A stretch of DNA of 45,576 bases from Chloroflexota bacterium (GTDB taxonomy: Bacteria > Chloroflexota > Anaerolineae > UBA4142 > SHND01), in the NCBI GenBank assembly GCA_004295045.1, contig SHND01000034.1:11687-57262 (forward strand). Reading direction: 5' to 3'. The notes under the pieces were generated by a model. It was given only the letters and a program-made list of their open reading frames with translations. It was not told the origin of the DNA and searched no databases. Below are positions 17,698 to 26,812 of this stretch, piece after piece; within the stretch, counting starts at the first letter, position 1, and each line of letters opens with the position of its first letter. A program made the translations under genes and the position numbers.

Positions 17698-19179
17698 ATG
17701 TTCAACAAAATTCTCATCGCCAATCGCGGCGAAATCGCGGTGCGGATCATACGCACCTGCCGCGAATTGAATATTCCTACAGTTGCCTTGTATCAAGCGC
17801 CCGATCAAGGTTCGCTGCATGTGCGGCTCGCTGACGAATGTGTTTTGCTCGACGCGGCGGGCGGTTTCATGAACGGCGCGGCAATTCTAGAAATCGCGCA
17901 CGCCAAAGGTGCGGACGCAATTCATCCCGGTTATGGTTTTCTCGCGGAGCAGGCGGAATTTATTCGCGCGTGTGAGAACGCGGGAATCACATTTATTGGA
18001 CCACCCGCGCACGTTGTCGAAATGACGGCGAACAAAGTAAAGGCGCTCGAGCGCGCGCAGGCGGCAGGGATTGTGACGCCTGTTTTTTCATCACAATGTT
18101 TTGAAAATCAAACGCCCGCTGAGCTTTACGCCCAAGCCGACCAGCTCGGTTATCCCCTTGTCGTGAAATCGTGTCGCGGCGGACGCGGACCCGGCGAGCA
18201 GATTGTTCAACAACGCGAGAATCTTAAAGCCGTCGTACAGCGCGCCCAGCAGCAAGCCCACGCCGTCTATGGCGACCGCCGCGTCTATTTCGAAAAAGCG
18301 ATTCTGCCCGTGTATCAGCTCAGCGTGCAAATTTTGGGGGACGCGCGCGGAAACTTGATTCAGCTTGGCGAACGCGAGGGTTCGCTCCTGCTCGGAAACC
18401 AAAAGATTATTGAAGAGATGCCCGCGCCGAGTCTCCAGCCCGAACAGCGTGAGCGCTTGTGGCAGCTGGCGCTCGCGGTTGCGCGTCTGTTCGGATACGA
18501 AAACGCGGGGACCGTCGAATTTTTGATGGACGCGGCGGGCAATTTTTATTTCACCGAAATCAAAGCGCGCATTCAGGTCGAACATCCCTTGACCGAAATG
18601 CTCACGCACATTGATTTGGTGCGCGCGCAAATCGAACTCGCCGCCGGCGCGCCACTGCCCTATCGCCAGGATGAAATTCAATTCAAAGGTTGGGCGATGA
18701 TGGCGCGCCTCAGCGCGCAAGATGCATGGAATCAATTCATGCCCAGCCCGGGACGTTTGTATCGCGTGCGTCTGCCGGGCGGTCCCGGCGTGCGCTTGGA
18801 TACGTACGTCTATTCCGGCTGTGATGTTCCGGCAGAATACGACCCGTTGATTGCAAAACTCACCGTCGGCGGCGCAGACCGCGAAATGTGTCGGCGGCGT
18901 CTGGAGCGTGCGCTCGATGAATTCAAACTGATTGGCGCAGCGACAACCCTGCCGCTGCTTGAACAACTCGTGCGCGAACCGTTGTTTGTGCAAGGCGTGT
19001 ACCACGTACAGCACAATATCAAAGCGCTCAAAGCAAAGCAGACCTCTCCGCAAACGCTGCGCGACCTCGCTGCGGCGGTGGCAATTTATTACGAGCGCAC
19101 GAATCAAACCTTTCAGCCGACAACGCCCGCGCGTGTCCTGAGCGGTTGGCATCGCGCAAGCCGCACGCTGCCGGAATGA
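17698..19179 (+). CDS. Biotin carboxylase subunit with altered active-site residues
   Basis: This protein of 493 residues is an ATP-grasp biotin carboxylase of the AccC/PccA type. It starts FNKILIANRGEIAVRII and has HPGYGFLAEQAEF. Conserved catalytic residues include Lys236 (E. coli Lys238), Glu274 (276), Glu287 (288), Arg291 (292), Gln293 and Glu295. Several usually fixed residues differ by alignment to E. coli AccC: His209 to Gln207, Glu211 to Ser209, His236 to Asn234 and Asn290 to Lys289. The glycine-rich loop reads SCRGGRGPGEQ, not the usual ASGGGGGRGM. Core chemistry looks retained, but the nucleotide and bicarbonate pocket is remodelled. There is no fused biotin domain; the BCCP gene follows 9 bases later. 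No ribosome-binding site is visible, because the repeat array abuts the start. Confidence 0.88.
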   Translation: MFNKILIANRGEIAVRIIRTCRELNIPTVALYQAPDQGSLHVRLADECVLLDAAGGFMNGAAILEIAHAKGADAIHPGYGFLAEQAEFIRACENAGITFIGPPAHVVEMTANKVKALERAQAAGIVTPVFSSQCFENQTPAELYAQADQLGYPLVVKSCRGGRGPGEQIVQQRENLKAVVQRAQQQAHAVYGDRRVYFEKAILPVYQLSVQILGDARGNLIQLGEREGSLLLGNQKIIEEMPAPSLQPEQRERLWQLALAVARLFGYENAGTVEFLMDAAGNFYFTEIKARIQVEHPLTEMLTHIDLVRAQIELAAGAPLPYRQDEIQFKGWAMMARLSAQDAWNQFMPSPGRLYRVRLPGGPGVRLDTYVYSGCDVPAEYDPLIAKLTVGGADREMCRRRLERALDEFKLIGAATTLPLLEQLVREPLFVQGVYHVQHNIKALKAKQTSPQTLRDLAAAVAIYYERTNQTFQPTTPARVLSGWHRASRTLPE

Positions 19180-19188
19180 GGAATCGAA

Positions 19189-19788
19189 ATGAGTAAATTG
19201 GCTGTTGAGCTCGATGGGGAAACGTTCCAGGTCGAAATCAATTCTCCGCCGCGCAGGCAAGACGAATGGACCATGCAAATTCAAGGCGAGCCGCTGCGCG
19301 TGATTGTGCCGCAGCCCAACGCGGCGTTGGAGCAATTCATCAACGTCCACGCGTTGGGCAAAAGTGACGCCGAGCGCGTGGATTTGCAAATGGAATGGCT
19401 CATCATCGGCGAACATCCGTATGAAATTATTTTCGACCCCGAACTGCAATGGATTCAAGCGCGCGGCGTGACGTATCGGGTGAACGTACGTGATCTCGCC
19501 GTGACAGCGGCGCGTCCACACAGCGGCGATGGACGCGTCAAAGCGCCAATTCCGGGACAAATCACGCAAATTTTTGTCGAACCCGGTCAACGCGTCGAAG
19601 CGGGCGCGTCGCTGATGATTCTCGAAGCGATGAAAATGGAGAATCGCATTCTCGCGCCCATGCGCGGCGTTATGAACACATTGCACGTGAATGCGGGCGA
19701 ACGCGTCATGTTGAATCAAGTGCTTGCGGAACTACAACCGCTTGCGGAATTACAACCGCTTGCGGAAATTGAGACGGTGAACGAATAA
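19189..19788 (+). CDS. Biotin carboxyl carrier protein of the acyl-CoA carboxylase
   Basis: This protein has 199 residues. The C-terminal part (about 117-185) is a biotinyl domain, with the biotin-accepting Lys149 in EAMKMEN and the upstream turn APIPGQITQIFVEPGQRVEAG. The first 110 residues form an unfamiliar beta-rich segment that may dock the protein to the carboxylase or transferase subunits. The C-terminus contains a small tandem duplication (LAELQP twice), mirrored in the DNA at 19729-19766. GAGGAA precedes the ATG. It is the last gene of the + strand lipid locus and is followed by a strong terminator. Confidence 0.9.
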   Translation: MSKLAVELDGETFQVEINSPPRRQDEWTMQIQGEPLRVIVPQPNAALEQFINVHALGKSDAERVDLQMEWLIIGEHPYEIIFDPELQWIQARGVTYRVNVRDLAVTAARPHSGDGRVKAPIPGQITQIFVEPGQRVEAGASLMILEAMKMENRILAPMRGVMNTLHVNAGERVMLNQVLAELQPLAELQPLAEIETVNE

Positions 19789-19820
19789 ACCAAGTTCGCT
19801 AAACGTCCACACAATAGAGA

Positions 19821-19860
19821 GACGCCGCACCTTTCGACTTGCAAGGTGCGGCGTCTTGAT
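19821..19860. terminator. Bidirectional terminator between convergent genes
   Basis: GACGCCGCACCTT (19821-19833) pairs perfectly with 19843-19855. TTGATTTG follows on the + side and TCTCTATTGTG on the - side. It lies between the BCCP gene and the convergent dihydroorotate-dehydrogenase-like gene. The T-runs are weak on both sides. Confidence 0.8.
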
Positions 19861-19879
19861 TTGTTTCGAGGTTTGTAAA

Positions 19880-20893
19880 TTAGCGCGGCATTGTTTTGCG
19901 CGGCTCGTACGCGCGCAAGACGCTTACATAGTTTGCGCGTTCGAGCGCGGCCGGGTGCGGAATATTCTTGTAGCTCATACTGCCGCGCATTTGCGCGATG
20001 GATTCGTACTCGTGTTCCGCCATCCACTGCTGCAAATCAAGCAGCACATTGGCAAGATGTCCGATGCCGTTGCGTAACAGCGCGGAGGTCATCATGGCTA
20101 CGTTCGCGCCCACCATCATCGCCTTGAGGACATCTTGCGCGGTATGCACCCCGCCCGTCACGGCAAAATCACACTCCACGCGTCCGAATAATAATCCCAC
20201 CCAGCGAAGCCGCAGTAACAATTCGTACGACGAACTCAGATTAACGCTCGGCACGATTTCCAATTCTTCCAAATCAATATCGGGCTGATAAAAGCGATTG
20301 AACAACACGAGCGCGTCCACGCCCGCGTCGCCGAGTTTGCCCGCAAAATTTGCAAACGCGGTAAAGTGATGCCCCAATTTGATGGCAAGCGGAATTTGCA
20401 ACACCCGACAAATCTCGCGGACGAGTTCAAGATACATATCCTCCACCGCCGCGCTGTCTTGCGCCGCATCCGCCGCGATATAGTACATATTGAGCTCGAG
20501 CGCGTCCGCACCCGCCGCTTCAATTTGACGCGCATAGTCCACCCAACCACCTGCCGAATAGCCGTTCAACGAGGCAATCACAGGAATTTCGAGCGCGGCT
20601 TTGGCGCGTTGGATTTGTTCAAGATAGCCGTCCAGTCCCGAATTGTACGCTTGCATTTCGGGAAAATACGTCACCGCTTCGGCGTACGATTCCGCGCCGT
20701 GCGACATGATAAAATCGAACGCGTCCAACTCGCGCATGATTTGCTCCTCGAACAGCGAGTGCAAAACGACGGCGGCGGCGCCCGCATCTTCCATCTGCTT
20801 GAGATTATCCAAATGCCGCATCATTGGCGACGAGGATGGCACAAGCGGATTTTTTAGTTCGAGACCGAGATAGTTGGTGGTGAGGTCTATCAT
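19880..20893 (-). CDS. Dihydroorotate dehydrogenase-like FMN protein
   Basis: This protein of 337 residues has the TIM-barrel FMN fold of class 1 dihydroorotate dehydrogenase: NYLGLELKNPLVPSSSP at the start, VIASLNGYSAGGW in the middle and AVTGGVHTAQDVLKAMMVGA near the end. The usual catalytic segment N-x-S-C-P-N after the GAD-A-E-L-N strand is replaced here by ELNMYYIAAD, with no catalytic cysteine or serine in register. It is therefore probably not a pyrimidine-pathway PyrD. A gene of this type is often found beside nifJ. Here it follows nifJ by about 85 bases on the same strand, which suggests an accessory redox role with that enzyme. Confidence 0.82.
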   Translation of the reverse strand: MIDLTTNYLGLELKNPLVPSSSPMMRHLDNLKQMEDAGAAAVVLHSLFEEQIMRELDAFDFIMSHGAESYAEAVTYFPEMQAYNSGLDGYLEQIQRAKAALEIPVIASLNGYSAGGWVDYARQIEAAGADALELNMYYIAADAAQDSAAVEDMYLELVREICRVLQIPLAIKLGHHFTAFANFAGKLGDAGVDALVLFNRFYQPDIDLEELEIVPSVNLSSSYELLLRLRWVGLLFGRVECDFAVTGGVHTAQDVLKAMMVGANVAMMTSALLRNGIGHLANVLLDLQQWMAEHEYESIAQMRGSMSYKNIPHPAALERANYVSVLRAYEPRKTMPR

Positions 20894-20977
20894 AAGACAA
20901 GCTCAAAGTTAAAAGCTAAAAGTTCAGGTGAGAGAAATCCTCTTACTTTTAGCTTTTTACTTTTTACTTTCTATTTG
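20894..20977. repeat. AAAAGTTAAAAGCTAAAAG / CTTTTAGCTTTTTACTTTT inverted repeat gap
   Basis: The gap between the two genes consists of AAAGTTAAAAGCTAAAAGTT (20906-20925) and the opposing arm CTTTTAGCTTTTTACTTTTT (20945-20964). The loop is AGGTGAGAGAAATCC-like. It is the same family as 42053-42145 and the T/C-rich tract at 33246-33290. In either direction it could act as a terminator-like hairpin. Confidence 0.8.
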
Positions 20978-23900
20978 TTACTTTTGACTTGCAAGCTGTT
21001 CGTACATTTTCCAGCGCGCGTTCACGTCTTCTTGCGCGCGTTCGAGCAATTGCGCGGCAGCTTGCGGATTTTGCTGTTGGAGCATCGCAAAGCGTCCTTC
21101 GTTCGTTTGAAATTTTTCGAGCGCGAGCGACGGCGCTTTGGAATCGAGCTGCAAGCCCACTTTGTCGTCGGCGACGAGCCGCGGGTCAAAGCGAAACAGC
21201 GGAAAGTATCCGGATTGAACCGCCGCTTTTTGTTGGTCCAACGCGTGAATCATGTCATAGCCGTGCGCGATACAGTGCGAGTAGGCAATGATGAGCGATG
21301 GTCCATCGTACGCTTCCGCTTCGAGAAATGCTTTGACCGTTTGCGAATCGTTGCCACCGAACGCAACGCGCGCGACGTAAATGTTGCCGTACGTCATTGC
21401 TAACAATGCCAAATCTTTTTTCGCGTTCGGTTTACCGCCCGCCGCGAATTTGGCGACCGCGCCGCGCGGGGTGGCTTTAGACATTTGTCCGCCGGTATTG
21501 GAATACACTTCGGTATCCAACACCAACACATTCACATTGCGCCCCGACGCGAGAACGTGATCGAGACCGCCATAGCCAATATCGTATGCCCAACCGTCGC
21601 CGCCGACGATCCATACGCTCTTTTTCACCAACACATCCCCGACGCTCAACAATTCGCGCGCCCTTGGGATCAATGGGTGCTCTGGTGATTCGATGATGAG
21701 GGCTTCCAATATTTCCTTCATCGCTTGCACGCGTCCGCGCTGTCGCAATATCTCCGCTTCATTAGATTGCGCGCCATTGAGCAATCCGGTGACCAGCTCC
21801 TCGCCAAGTACAAAAGCAAAGTGCGGCACGAGTTCGCGCGCATACTCGAGGCGTTTATCGAGCGTCAATCGGAAACCCAACCCAAATTCGGCATTATCTT
21901 CAAAGAGCGAATTCGCCCACGCGGGACCCCGACCTTCGTCGTTATATGTCCACGGCGTGGTGGGCATGTTGCCGCCATAAATCGAAGAGCAGCCCGTCGC
22001 GTTCGCAATCAGCGCGCGGTCGCCAAACAATTGACTCAACAATTTCAAGTACGGTGTTTCACCACAGCCCGCGCACGCGCCCGAAAATTCAAACAGCGGT
22101 TCCAGCAGTTGATTATCTTTGACCAGATGCGTACTCACTTGTTCACGATCCATTACAGGCAGTGATTCAAAAAATTCCCAATTTGCGTTTTCTTGCTCAC
22201 GAATTGGCGCTTGCGGCATCATGTTGATCGCTTTCAAGCGCGTTTCCGTTTTGTTTTTTACGGGACACACTTGGACGCACAACGCGCAGCCCGTGCAATC
22301 TTCGGGCGCCACTTGGAGCGAATAACTGAGATGCTCAAATTCTTTCCAGCGCGCGGGCACGCTTTTGAATGTTGCCGGTGCGTCGGCGAGATATTTCGGA
22401 TCGTACACGTTCGCGCGAATCACCGCGTGCGGACAGACGAAAACGCATTTGCCGCATTGAATACAAATGTCCTCGTCCCAAACGGGAATCTCGAGCGCGA
22501 TATTACGTTTTTCCCATTTTGCGGTGCCGCTCGGATACGTGCCATCAATCGGCAGCGCGCTGACAGGCAAATCATCGCCGCGTCCCGCCATCATTTGCGC
22601 CGTAACGTTTTGCACAAAGGCAGGCGCGTTCGCTGCAACCGTCGCGCGCAAATCAAAGGCGCTGGTAATTTGTTCGGGAACTTGGACCTCGGACAAATTT
22701 GCAAGGGTCGCGTCCACCGCCGCGAAATTTTTCCGCACGATTGTTTCGCCGCGTTTGCCGTACGTTTTTTCGATGGCATGTTTGATTGCCGCAATCGCTT
22801 CATCACGCGGCAGCACGCCGCTAATCGCAAAGAAACAAGTTTGCATCACCGTATTGATGCGCGCCCCCATGCCGTTTTCGCGCGCGACCTTGTACGCATC
22901 AATCACATAAAATTTCAGCTGCTTGGTGAGAATTTGGTTTTGCACCGAACGCGGCAAGCTATCCCATACGTCATCCGGTCCGAACGGGCTGTTGAGCAAA
23001 AAGGTCGCGCCGTCTTGCGCCGCTTCCAAAACATTCATGCGTTCGAGAAACGAAAATTGATGACACGCAATAAAATTCGCCGAGCGAATGAGATACGCGG
23101 AATGAATCGGCTTTGGACCAAAGCGCAGGTGTGAAGTCGTTGTCGAACCGGACTTTTTCGAATCGTACACAAAATAGCCCTGCGCATACAATTCGGTTTC
23201 GTCGCCGATGATTTTGATCGAGTTCTTGTTCGCGCCCACCGTGCCGTCCGCGCCCAGCCCATAAAACATGGCGCGAATCGTCGCAGGGTCTTCGGTAGAA
23301 AAATTCGGATCGTACTCGAGTGACGTGTGCGTTACGTCGTCGTTAATGCCGATGGTGAAATGATTTTTCGGATTCGATTTTTTCAATTCATCAAAAACGC
23401 CTTTTACCATCGCGGGCGTGAATTCTTTGGAGGACAAACCATAACGACCGCCAATTACCTTTGGCATTTGTCGTCCGTCGTCCTTGCCCCAACCCTCCAT
23501 CACCGCCGTCACCACATCTACGTACAACGGCTCGCCCGCGCTCCCCGGCTCTTTGGTGCGATCCAATACCGCGACGGCTTGCACAGTGCGCGGTAATGCA
23601 TTGATGAAATGTTCAACCGGGAACGGGCGATAGAGATGCACTTTGAGGACGCCAACTTTTTCGCCGCGCGTGTTCATGTACTCGACCGCTTCTTGTGCGA
23701 CTTCGGCGCCTGAACCCATGACGACAATGACGCGTTCGGCATCGGGCGCGCCGACGTAATCGAACAAATGATATTGCCGTCCGACGCGCGCCGCGAACTC
23801 GTCCATTGTCGCCTGCACAATTTTGGGCAGCTGCGCGTAAAATGGATTCACCGTTTCGCGCGCTTGAAAGTAGGTGTCGGGATTTTGCGCGGTGCCGCGC

Positions 23901-24544
23901 ACAAACGGATTGTCGGGCGACAATGCGCGGGCGCGATGCGCGCGCACAAGCTCGTCGTCAATCAACGCGCGCAAGTCCTCTTTTGAGAGCTGTTCAATTT
24001 TGTCCACTTGGTGCGAAGTGCGAAAGCCATCAAAGAAATGCAAAATTGGCACACGCGCCTTCAAGGTTGCGGCGTGTGCGATGAGCGCGAAATCCATCAC
24101 CTCTTGTACGCTGTTGGAACAAAGCATTGCCCAACCGGTCGCGCGCGCTGCCATCACATCTTGATGGTCGCCGAAAATCGAAAGCGCCTGCGCGGCGAGC
24201 GAACGCGCGCTGACGTGAAACACAGTGCTGGTGAGCTCGCCCGCGATTTTGTACATGTTGGGGAGCATCAACATCAAACCTTGACTGGCAGTAAAAGTCG
24301 TCGTGAGCGAACCCGTTTGCAGCGCGCCGTGAACAGCGCCCGCCGCGCCCGCTTCGCTCTGCATTTCGACGACGAGCGGCGTCGTGCCCCAAATATTTTT
24401 CTTGTTTTCAGACGACCATTGGTCTGCCCATTCGCCCATTGCCGAAGAAGGTGTAATGGGATAAATGGCGATAACTTCGCTGAGCTGATGGGCGATATAA
24501 GCGGCGGCTTCGTTTGCATCAATCGTAATCTTTGCGCGTGACAT
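20978..24544 (-). CDS. nifJ: Pyruvate:ferredoxin (flavodoxin) oxidoreductase
   Basis: This single-chain enzyme of 1188 residues, the usual NifJ length, converts pyruvate and CoA to acetyl-CoA and CO2 while reducing ferredoxin or flavodoxin. Domain order: N-terminal pyruvate/thiamine domain (AIYPITPSSAMGEWADQW), transketolase-like domain II (EPGSAGEPLYVDV), central gamma domain, two ferredoxin-type clusters (CIQCGKCVFVCP from Cys694 and CTGCALCVQVCP from Cys750), then the thiamine-binding domain (ACAGCGE and GGDGWAYDIGYGG near residue 980). The start was set at 24544, where GAGGACA precedes ATG and the protein begins MSRAKITIDANEAA; the frame extends upstream to 24748 without support. It implies a strictly or facultatively anaerobic metabolism. 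It could provide acetyl-CoA for the lipid locus and electrons for the flavodoxin. Confidence 0.95.
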   Translation of the reverse strand: MSRAKITIDANEAAAYIAHQLSEVIAIYPITPSSAMGEWADQWSSENKKNIWGTTPLVVEMQSEAGAAGAVHGALQTGSLTTTFTASQGLMLMLPNMYKIAGELTSTVFHVSARSLAAQALSIFGDHQDVMAARATGWAMLCSNSVQEVMDFALIAHAATLKARVPILHFFDGFRTSHQVDKIEQLSKEDLRALIDDELVRAHRARALSPDNPFVRGTAQNPDTYFQARETVNPFYAQLPKIVQATMDEFAARVGRQYHLFDYVGAPDAERVIVVMGSGAEVAQEAVEYMNTRGEKVGVLKVHLYRPFPVEHFINALPRTVQAVAVLDRTKEPGSAGEPLYVDVVTAVMEGWGKDDGRQMPKVIGGRYGLSSKEFTPAMVKGVFDELKKSNPKNHFTIGINDDVTHTSLEYDPNFSTEDPATIRAMFYGLGADGTVGANKNSIKIIGDETELYAQGYFVYDSKKSGSTTTSHLRFGPKPIHSAYLIRSANFIACHQFSFLERMNVLEAAQDGATFLLNSPFGPDDVWDSLPRSVQNQILTKQLKFYVIDAYKVARENGMGARINTVMQTCFFAISGVLPRDEAIAAIKHAIEKTYGKRGETIVRKNFAAVDATLANLSEVQVPEQITSAFDLRATVAANAPAFVQNVTAQMMAGRGDDLPVSALPIDGTYPSGTAKWEKRNIALEIPVWDEDICIQCGKCVFVCPHAVIRANVYDPKYLADAPATFKSVPARWKEFEHLSYSLQVAPEDCTGCALCVQVCPVKNKTETRLKAINMMPQAPIREQENANWEFFESLPVMDREQVSTHLVKDNQLLEPLFEFSGACAGCGETPYLKLLSQLFGDRALIANATGCSSIYGGNMPTTPWTYNDEGRGPAWANSLFEDNAEFGLGFRLTLDKRLEYARELVPHFAFVLGEELVTGLLNGAQSNEAEILRQRGRVQAMKEILEALIIESPEHPLIPRARELLSVGDVLVKKSVWIVGGDGWAYDIGYGGLDHVLASGRNVNVLVLDTEVYSNTGGQMSKATPRGAVAKFAAGGKPNAKKDLALLAMTYGNIYVARVAFGGNDSQTVKAFLEAEAYDGPSLIIAYSHCIAHGYDMIHALDQQKAAVQSGYFPLFRFDPRLVADDKVGLQLDSKAPSLALEKFQTNEGRFAMLQQQNPQAAAQLLERAQEDVNARWKMYEQLASQK

Positions 24545-24746
24545 GCTTGTCCTCGAAAATTCAAAATGATTGTTTGGTACATTGTCTCTCAGACTGATGC
24601 GCAAGGATAGTGACAAATGACCCACCTCCTTTAGGCGTCTATCCTCTTGAGCGCATAAACGATTTAGCAACTTTTCTTGTAAAATATCGGCGGCATTAAA
24701 CATTCTGCATTCTGCATTCCGCATTCCGCATTCAATCTTCCTCATC
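24545..24746. promoter_or_regulatory. Divergent gap between nifJ and the beta-galactosidase gene
   Basis: This 202-base gap must hold the promoters of two divergent genes. Near 24697-24740 it contains short reiterations of CATTCTGCATTC and CATTCCGCATTC. An AAAGGAGGTGGGTC string lies on the - strand at about 24621-24634, not followed by a usable start. I could not pick convincing -35/-10 pairs. The beta-galactosidase start has no clear Shine-Dalgarno sequence. Confidence 0.5.
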
Positions 24747-26738
24747 ATGTTTTCTCAAATTCAGTACGGCGGCGATTACAACCCTGACCAATGGGATGAA
24801 AGTGTCTGGCTGGAGGATGCGCGCTTGATGCGCGAGGCGGGCGTCAATCTCGTTTCGCTCGGCATCTTTTCGTGGGCAAAACTCGAACCTGCATCGGGGC
24901 AATACGATTTCGCGTGGCTTGACCGCGTGATGGACTTGATGCACGCGCATGGCGTGCGCGTTGACCTCGCCACACCCACCGCGTCCCCTCCCCCTTGGCT
25001 CGTCAAACAATCGCCCGAAATTTTGCCCGTCACCGCCGACGGCGTGACCTTGTGGCACGGCGCACGGCGACATTATTGTCCCAATTCGTCCGTCTATCGG
25101 GCGCACGCGGCGCGCATCGCCACGCGCCTCGCCGAACATGCGCGCGCTCATCCCGCGTTGACTTTGTGGCATGTGGATAACGAGTATGGCGATCATCTCG
25201 CGGAATGTTTTTGCGAACGCTGCACGGCGGCGTTTCGCGTGTGGCTCGAAGCGCGCTACCAAAATTTAGACAATTTGAATCGCGCGTGGAGCACCGCGTT
25301 TTGGAGTCAGCACTATCGCGAGTGGGCAGAAATTATTCCGCCGCGCCGCGCGCCCGCGTCCGTCAATCCCACCCAAAAGCTGGATTGGCAGCGCTTTTGT
25401 TCCGATAGTTTTCTCGCGTGTTTTACAGAGCAAGCAAAAATTTTGCGCGAGTTGACACCCAACATTCCCGTCACCACAAACTTTATGCATTTTTTCAAAT
25501 CGTTCGACTATTGGAAATGGGCAGCATACGAGGACATTGTCTCGAACGACCACTATCCCGACCATTCCGATCCCGAGTGGATGATTACAGCCGCAATGGC
25601 GTGCGATTTGATGCGTTCGCTCAAGCAGGGCGAACCGTGGCTCTTGATGGAACAAGCGCCCTCGGCGGTGAATTGGCGCGGCCGCAACGCGCCGAAACGT
25701 CCGGGTGAGATGCGCTTGGGCAGTTACCAAGCGGTGGCGCGCGGCGCGAACGGCATCATGTTTTTTCAATGGCGCGCGTCGCAAGGTGGTGACGAAAAAT
25801 TTCACAGCGGCATGGTGCCGCACGTTGGAACGAATTCACGCATCTGGCGCGAAGTGAAACAGCTGGGCAACGAATTGCGTACGCTCGATGCGCTCACTTC
25901 AAGTCGCGTGTACGCGGATGTCGCAATCGTGTTTGACTGGGAAAATTGGTGGGCGCTTGAACTCGAAAGCAAACCCTCAACCGATTTGAAATTGGTTCCG
26001 CGCGTCCGCGCCTTTTATCGCGAGTTGTATCGCCGCAATCTTGCCGTAGATTTCGTCCGCCCCGATGCGGACCTTTCGAGATATCGCTTGGCGCTCGCGC
26101 CGCACCTCTACTTGGTCAATGACGCGTCGGTGGAAAATCTCAAACGCTATGTCGCGCAAGGCGGCGTTCTCTTGCTGAATTTTTTTAGCGGCATCGTGGA
26201 CGAAAACGATCGCGTACGACTCGGCGGATACCCCGCGCCCTTTCGTGACATGTTGGGCATCTGGGTTGAGGAATTTGTGCCGTTGATGAAAGAAGAATCC
26301 AACAGCATCGTCACTGACGACGAAGAAAATTTTGCGTGCGCTTTTTGGAGCGAAGTGATTCACATCGAGAGCGCGGAGGTATTGGCGCGCTATCTCGATG
26401 ATTTTGTGGCAGACCAGCCCGCGCTCACGCGCCACCAATTCGGCAAGGGCGTGAGCTATTATCTCGGCACGGAATTGGAGCACGGCGGCATCGCATGGTT
26501 GATGGACCGTTTGTGCGCGGAGGCAAAAATCCAAACACGCGCGGCGCCGCGCGGCGTTGAATTGATGACGCGCGCGGATGATACGCGGCAGTGGCTCTTT
26601 GCGTTAAATTTTTCGGATGTCGAAACCGAAATTCCGTTGGATGGGATAGGGATCGAACTTTTGGAAAACAAGACCGTCAACGGACAATTGAACTTGCCCG
26701 CGCGGGGTGTGGCAGTGGTCATGGTACCTCGAACTTGA
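24747..26738 (+). CDS. GH42 family beta-galactosidase
   Basis: This protein of 663 residues is a cytoplasmic glycoside hydrolase of family 42. It starts QYGGDYNPDQWDESVW, as the family does. The acid/base glutamate is Glu146 in WHVDNEYG and the nucleophile is Glu302 in LLMEQAPSAVNW. The cysteine set of the family's zinc site is present (HYC and CFCERC). The trimerisation domain (from about residue 390, VYADVAIVFDWENWW) and a small C-terminal beta domain follow. No signal peptide is seen, so it acts on imported galactosides or oligosaccharides. No sugar transporter lies beside it here. A strong terminator follows. Confidence 0.93.
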   Translation: MFSQIQYGGDYNPDQWDESVWLEDARLMREAGVNLVSLGIFSWAKLEPASGQYDFAWLDRVMDLMHAHGVRVDLATPTASPPPWLVKQSPEILPVTADGVTLWHGARRHYCPNSSVYRAHAARIATRLAEHARAHPALTLWHVDNEYGDHLAECFCERCTAAFRVWLEARYQNLDNLNRAWSTAFWSQHYREWAEIIPPRRAPASVNPTQKLDWQRFCSDSFLACFTEQAKILRELTPNIPVTTNFMHFFKSFDYWKWAAYEDIVSNDHYPDHSDPEWMITAAMACDLMRSLKQGEPWLLMEQAPSAVNWRGRNAPKRPGEMRLGSYQAVARGANGIMFFQWRASQGGDEKFHSGMVPHVGTNSRIWREVKQLGNELRTLDALTSSRVYADVAIVFDWENWWALELESKPSTDLKLVPRVRAFYRELYRRNLAVDFVRPDADLSRYRLALAPHLYLVNDASVENLKRYVAQGGVLLLNFFSGIVDENDRVRLGGYPAPFRDMLGIWVEEFVPLMKEESNSIVTDDEENFACAFWSEVIHIESAEVLARYLDDFVADQPALTRHQFGKGVSYYLGTELEHGGIAWLMDRLCAEAKIQTRAAPRGVELMTRADDTRQWLFALNFSDVETEIPLDGIGIELLENKTVNGQLNLPARGVAVVMVPRT

Positions 26739-26763
26739 GGGCGCCGTTTGAGATACAAAACGA

Positions 26764-26795
26764 AACCCAGCCAAAATTGGCTGGGTTCGCATTTT
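26764..26795. terminator. Terminator after the beta-galactosidase gene
   Basis: AACCCAGCCAA (26764-26774) pairs perfectly with TTGGCTGGGTT (26777-26787), followed by CGCATTTTT. It lies between convergent genes and probably serves both. Confidence 0.9.
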
Positions 26796-26812
26796 TGGTC
26801 GAGGAGAAACTT

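Noticed and set aside
18091..19719. Long antisense frame of 542 codons across the biotin carboxylase and BCCP genes
   Set aside because: It crosses two well-supported genes, has no ribosome-binding site and no recognisable domain. It has the same cause as the other shadows.
24640..24700. Sigma-70 promoter TTGAGC with TAAAAT before the beta-galactosidase
   Set aside because: The spacing between the hexamers is about 26 bases, far from 17, so it is not a credible pair.
24545..24748. Longer NifJ start at 24748
   Set aside because: The extra 68 residues include translated CATTCCGCATTC repeats. The family N-terminus and a ribosome-binding site are at 24544.
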